Positions 61,705 to 64,000 of a DNA stretch of 64,000 nt are shown here, one piece after another. The translations under genes and the position numbers were made by a program. Within the stretch, counting starts at the first letter, position 1. Every line of letters begins with the position of its first letter. This DNA comes from Amycolatopsis rubida. Its GTDB lineage: Bacteria; Actinomycetota; Actinomycetes; Mycobacteriales; Pseudonocardiaceae. The stretch lies in assembly GCF_900115345.1 (NCBI RefSeq), contig NZ_FOWC01000004.1, positions 310,001-374,000 of the forward strand. The letters run 5' to 3'. The notes beneath the pieces are model-generated. The model was given only the letters and a program-made list of their open reading frames with translations, searched no databases and was not told the DNA's origin.

Positions 61705-62949
61705 ATGACCGAGCACCTGCGCCCCGCCTCGGCCGCTGTACCGCGCGCGGCTTCGGGAGATACGCCGCTTGCCCTGCCGTTGGCCGGGGTGACCGTGGTC
61801 AGCTTGGAGCAGGCTGTCGCGGCACCGTTCGCCACTCGCCAGCTGGCAGACCTCGGCGCCCGCGTGATCAAGATCGAACGGCCCGACGGCGGGGATTTCG
61901 CCCGCCGCTACGACGAGTCCGTCCAGGGGCAGTCCAGCTACTTCGTGTGGCTCAACCGCTCCAAGCAGTCCCTGACCCTGGACGTGAAGAACCCCGACGG
62001 GCGCGCGGTGCTGGAGGAACTGCTCGGCGAGGCGGACGTCCTGGTACAGAATCTCGGCCCCGGCGCCGCCGCACGGCTGAGTATCGACGCGGCGTCGCTG
62101 GCCGCGCGGCACCCGCGAGTGATCCCCTGCACGATCTCCGGCTATGGCACCGACGGACCGTGGGCCGACCGCAAGGCCTACGACCTACTCGTGCAGTGCG
62201 AAACCGGGCTCGTGTCGCTGACCGGCAGCCCCGAGGAGATGGCCAAGGCCGGCATATCCGTGGCCGACATCGCCGCCGGAATGTACGCCTACAGCGGCAT
62301 CCTCACCGCCCTCTACCAGCGCGCCATCACCGGCTCGGTCGCCGCGGTCGAGGTGTCGCTGTTCGAAGCGCTGGCCGAATGGATGGGCTCCCCGGCCTAC
62401 TACACCCAGTACAGCGGACAGCAACCGGCGCGAGTCGGCGCCCAGCACGCCACCATCGCGCCCTACGGCCCCTTCACCACTGCCGAGGACCAGACCGTGC
62501 TGCTGGCCATCCAGAACGAACGCGAATGGCACGCGTTCTGCCGGATCGCCCTCGACGACCCCGCACTGCCCCAGGACCCGAGGTTCGCCACGAACTCGGC
62601 CCGCGTGGCCCACCGCGACCAAGTCAACAGCGTGATCGCGGCCCGATTCGCCGCCCTGGACACCGACACCGTCCTGACGCTGCTGGACAAGGCCGGAGTC
62701 GCCAACGCCCGGCTCAACACCGTCGCCCAGTTCCTCGACCACCCTGTCCTCGCCGGACGCAACCGCTGGCGCACTGTCGCCACTCCCGGCGGCGACATCC
62801 AGGCCCTCCTCCCGCCCACCAGCCTCACCGGCCTCGATCCCGCCATGAACCCGGTCCCAGCCCTGGGCGAGCACACCGAGGACATCCTGCGCGGCCTGGG
62901 CCGCACCGACACCACCATCGCCGCCCTGCGCACCAACGGCGTCATCTAA
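61705..62949 (+). CDS. CaiB/BaiF family III CoA-transferase
   Basis: 414 residues. LPLAGVTVVSLEQAVAAPFA, LADLGARVIKIERPDGGDFA, NRSKQSLTLDVKNPDG and the catalytic Asp in RKAYDLLVQCETGL (about residue 160). It moves CoA between carboxylic acids, typically from succinyl-CoA. Related enzymes act on mesaconate, citramalate and itaconate. With MmgE/PrpD before and an acyl-CoA dehydrogenase after it, activation of a branched dicarboxylate is a reasonable guess. Confidence 0.92.
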   Translation: MTEHLRPASAAVPRAASGDTPLALPLAGVTVVSLEQAVAAPFATRQLADLGARVIKIERPDGGDFARRYDESVQGQSSYFVWLNRSKQSLTLDVKNPDGRAVLEELLGEADVLVQNLGPGAAARLSIDAASLAARHPRVIPCTISGYGTDGPWADRKAYDLLVQCETGLVSLTGSPEEMAKAGISVADIAAGMYAYSGILTALYQRAITGSVAAVEVSLFEALAEWMGSPAYYTQYSGQQPARVGAQHATIAPYGPFTTAEDQTVLLAIQNEREWHAFCRIALDDPALPQDPRFATNSARVAHRDQVNSVIAARFAALDTDTVLTLLDKAGVANARLNTVAQFLDHPVLAGRNRWRTVATPGGDIQALLPPTSLTGLDPAMNPVPALGEHTEDILRGLGRTDTTIAALRTNGVI

Positions 62950-63001
62950 CCCACCCACCGGATTTTCCGGCACCGTCCGACACTTCCCGACAAGGATCCC
63001 T

Positions 63002-64000
63002 GTGAGCACCCTCAACGAAGAAGAACAGGCGATCGTCGACACCGTGCGCGACTTCGTCGACCGTGACGTCCGCCCGGCCGCCCACGATCTCGAACACGCC
63101 AACGAATACCCCGAGAAACTCATCGAGCAAATGAACCAACTCGGCATCTTCGGCCTGGCGATCCCCGAACCCTACGGCGACGTCGCCGTCTCCACCCCCT
63201 GCTACGTCCAGGTCACCGAACAGCTCGCCCGCGGCTGGATGAGCCTGGCCGGCGCCATGGGCGGACACACCGTCGTCGCCAAGCTCATCCTGACCTTCGG
63301 CACCGATCAACAGAAACAGCGCTACCTGCCGAAGATGGCCAGCGGCGAAATCCGCGCCACCATGGCGCTGACCGAGCCCGGCGGCGGCTCCGACCTGCAA
63401 GCCCTGACCACCAGCGCGCGCCACGACGGCGAGCACTACGTCGTCAACGGCGCCAAGACGTGGATCACCAACGCCCGCCGCTCACAGCTCATCGCACTGC
63501 TCTGCAAAACCGACCCCCAGGCCGAACCCCAGCACCGGGGTATCAGCATCCTGCTCGTCGAACCCGGCGACGGATTCGCCGTGTCCAAGGACCTGCCGAA
63601 ACTCGGCTACAAGGGCGTCGAGAGCTGCGAACTGTCCTTCACCGACTACCGCGCCCCTGCCGACACGCTGCTCGGCGGGCAGGAAGGCCACGGGTTCACC
63701 CAGATGATGAAGGGCCTGGAGATCGGCCGCATCCAGGTCGCCTCCCGCGCCCTCGGCGTCGCCCGCGCCGCCCTCGACGACGCCCTGCGCTACGCCCAGG
63801 AACGCGAATCGTTCGGCAAGCCGATCTGGCGCCACCAGTCCATCGGCAACTACCTGGCCGACATGGCCACCAAATACACCGCCGCCCGCCAGCTCGTGTT
63901 GTTCGCCGCCGAGCGCTACGACGCCGGAGACCGCTGCGACATGGAAGCAGGTATGGCCAAGTTGTTCGCCTCGGAAACCGCGATGGAAATGGCGCTCAAC
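63002..64000 (+). CDS. Acyl-CoA dehydrogenase, truncated by the window end
   Basis: 333 residues seen from GTG 63002 (AAGGATCC upstream); the gene continues past the window. Acyl-CoA dehydrogenase with EEEQAIVDTVRDFVDRDVRP, ATMALTEPGGGSDLQALTTS, YVVNGAKTWITNARRSQ, KLGYKGVESCELSFTDYRAP and FGKPIWRHQSIGNYLADMAT. The LTEPxxGSDL FAD loop is standard. It differs clearly from the dehydrogenase at 28407. Third gene of the MmgE/PrpD operon, 52 bp after the CoA-transferase. Confidence 0.92.
   Translation, partial: MSTLNEEEQAIVDTVRDFVDRDVRPAAHDLEHANEYPEKLIEQMNQLGIFGLAIPEPYGDVAVSTPCYVQVTEQLARGWMSLAGAMGGHTVVAKLILTFGTDQQKQRYLPKMASGEIRATMALTEPGGGSDLQALTTSARHDGEHYVVNGAKTWITNARRSQLIALLCKTDPQAEPQHRGISILLVEPGDGFAVSKDLPKLGYKGVESCELSFTDYRAPADTLLGGQEGHGFTQMMKGLEIGRIQVASRALGVARAALDDALRYAQERESFGKPIWRHQSIGNYLADMATKYTAARQLVLFAAERYDAGDRCDMEAGMAKLFASETAMEMALN

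Overview
The window is very GC-rich, with dense, often overlapping genes, many GTG starts, F420-type enzymes, an IniB-like protein and a mycothiol-enzyme-type fold. This points to an actinomycete of the Pseudonocardiaceae (Amycolatopsis-like); the genus is inference. It reads as chromosome, ordinary on the left and an accessory catabolic island on the right.

1-6.8 kb: a macrolide-type glycosyltransferase, a decayed aminoglycoside kinase gene, and a tightly coupled operon for a polar amino-acid ABC transporter. The operon ends in an unusual fusion of a PLP aminotransferase (class V) with a DauR/YheO-type PAS-HTH regulator. A near-perfect 33-bp palindrome lies upstream of the operon. A small PPOX-class gene is divergent to it and is followed by about 30 copies of a 13-nt repeat.

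7.2-16.4 kb: an iniBAC-like envelope-stress locus. It has an IniB-like repeat protein and two dynamin-like GTPases on the minus strand. Divergent from them are a membrane-anchored Hsp70-like ATPase and a large P-loop/LuxR regulator. 16.4-25.6 kb: a molybdenum oxidoreductase with its flavin reductase, a pentapeptide-repeat protein, a DUF2993-like protein, a cNMP-domain histidine kinase coupled to a receiver/thioredoxin-reductase-like fusion, and a beta-helix protein.

25.9-28.3 kb: tRNA-Ala(GGC) followed by debris of mobile DNA: a frameshifted IS30 transposase and genes typical of actinomycete integrative elements (truncated DUF2637).

28.3-45 kb: a catabolic regulon resembling the Atu acyclic-terpene (or Liu leucine) route. 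It has an acyl-CoA dehydrogenase, a two-subunit biotin-dependent carboxylase, an enoyl-CoA hydratase, AtuA and a TetR, then an LLM flavin enzyme, two acyl-CoA ligases, a second hydratase, a second TetR and a secreted hydrolase. Three copies of one palindrome (28341, 38197, 43539) precede the three transcription blocks, so the two similar TetR proteins probably control them together.

45.2-55.9 kb: a complete four-component soluble diiron monooxygenase (alpha, gamma, effector, beta, Rieske ferredoxin, reductase) related to toluene-4-monooxygenase. It is interleaved with two ABM-domain proteins, two DUF59 (MIP18) assembly factors, two NTF2-like proteins and two divergent DJ-1/PfpI proteins. Part of it appears to have been duplicated, leaving a chimeric remnant at 46.3-46.6 kb. 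56.4-64 kb: an aldehyde dehydrogenase, an AraC regulator, and a MaoC / MmgE-PrpD / CoA-transferase / acyl-CoA dehydrogenase set whose divergent halves carry the same 18-nt promoter-proximal element. A plausible overall scheme is oxidation of a hydrocarbon or terpenoid, aldehyde oxidation, CoA activation and beta-oxidation-like breakdown; the substrate is not evident from sequence.
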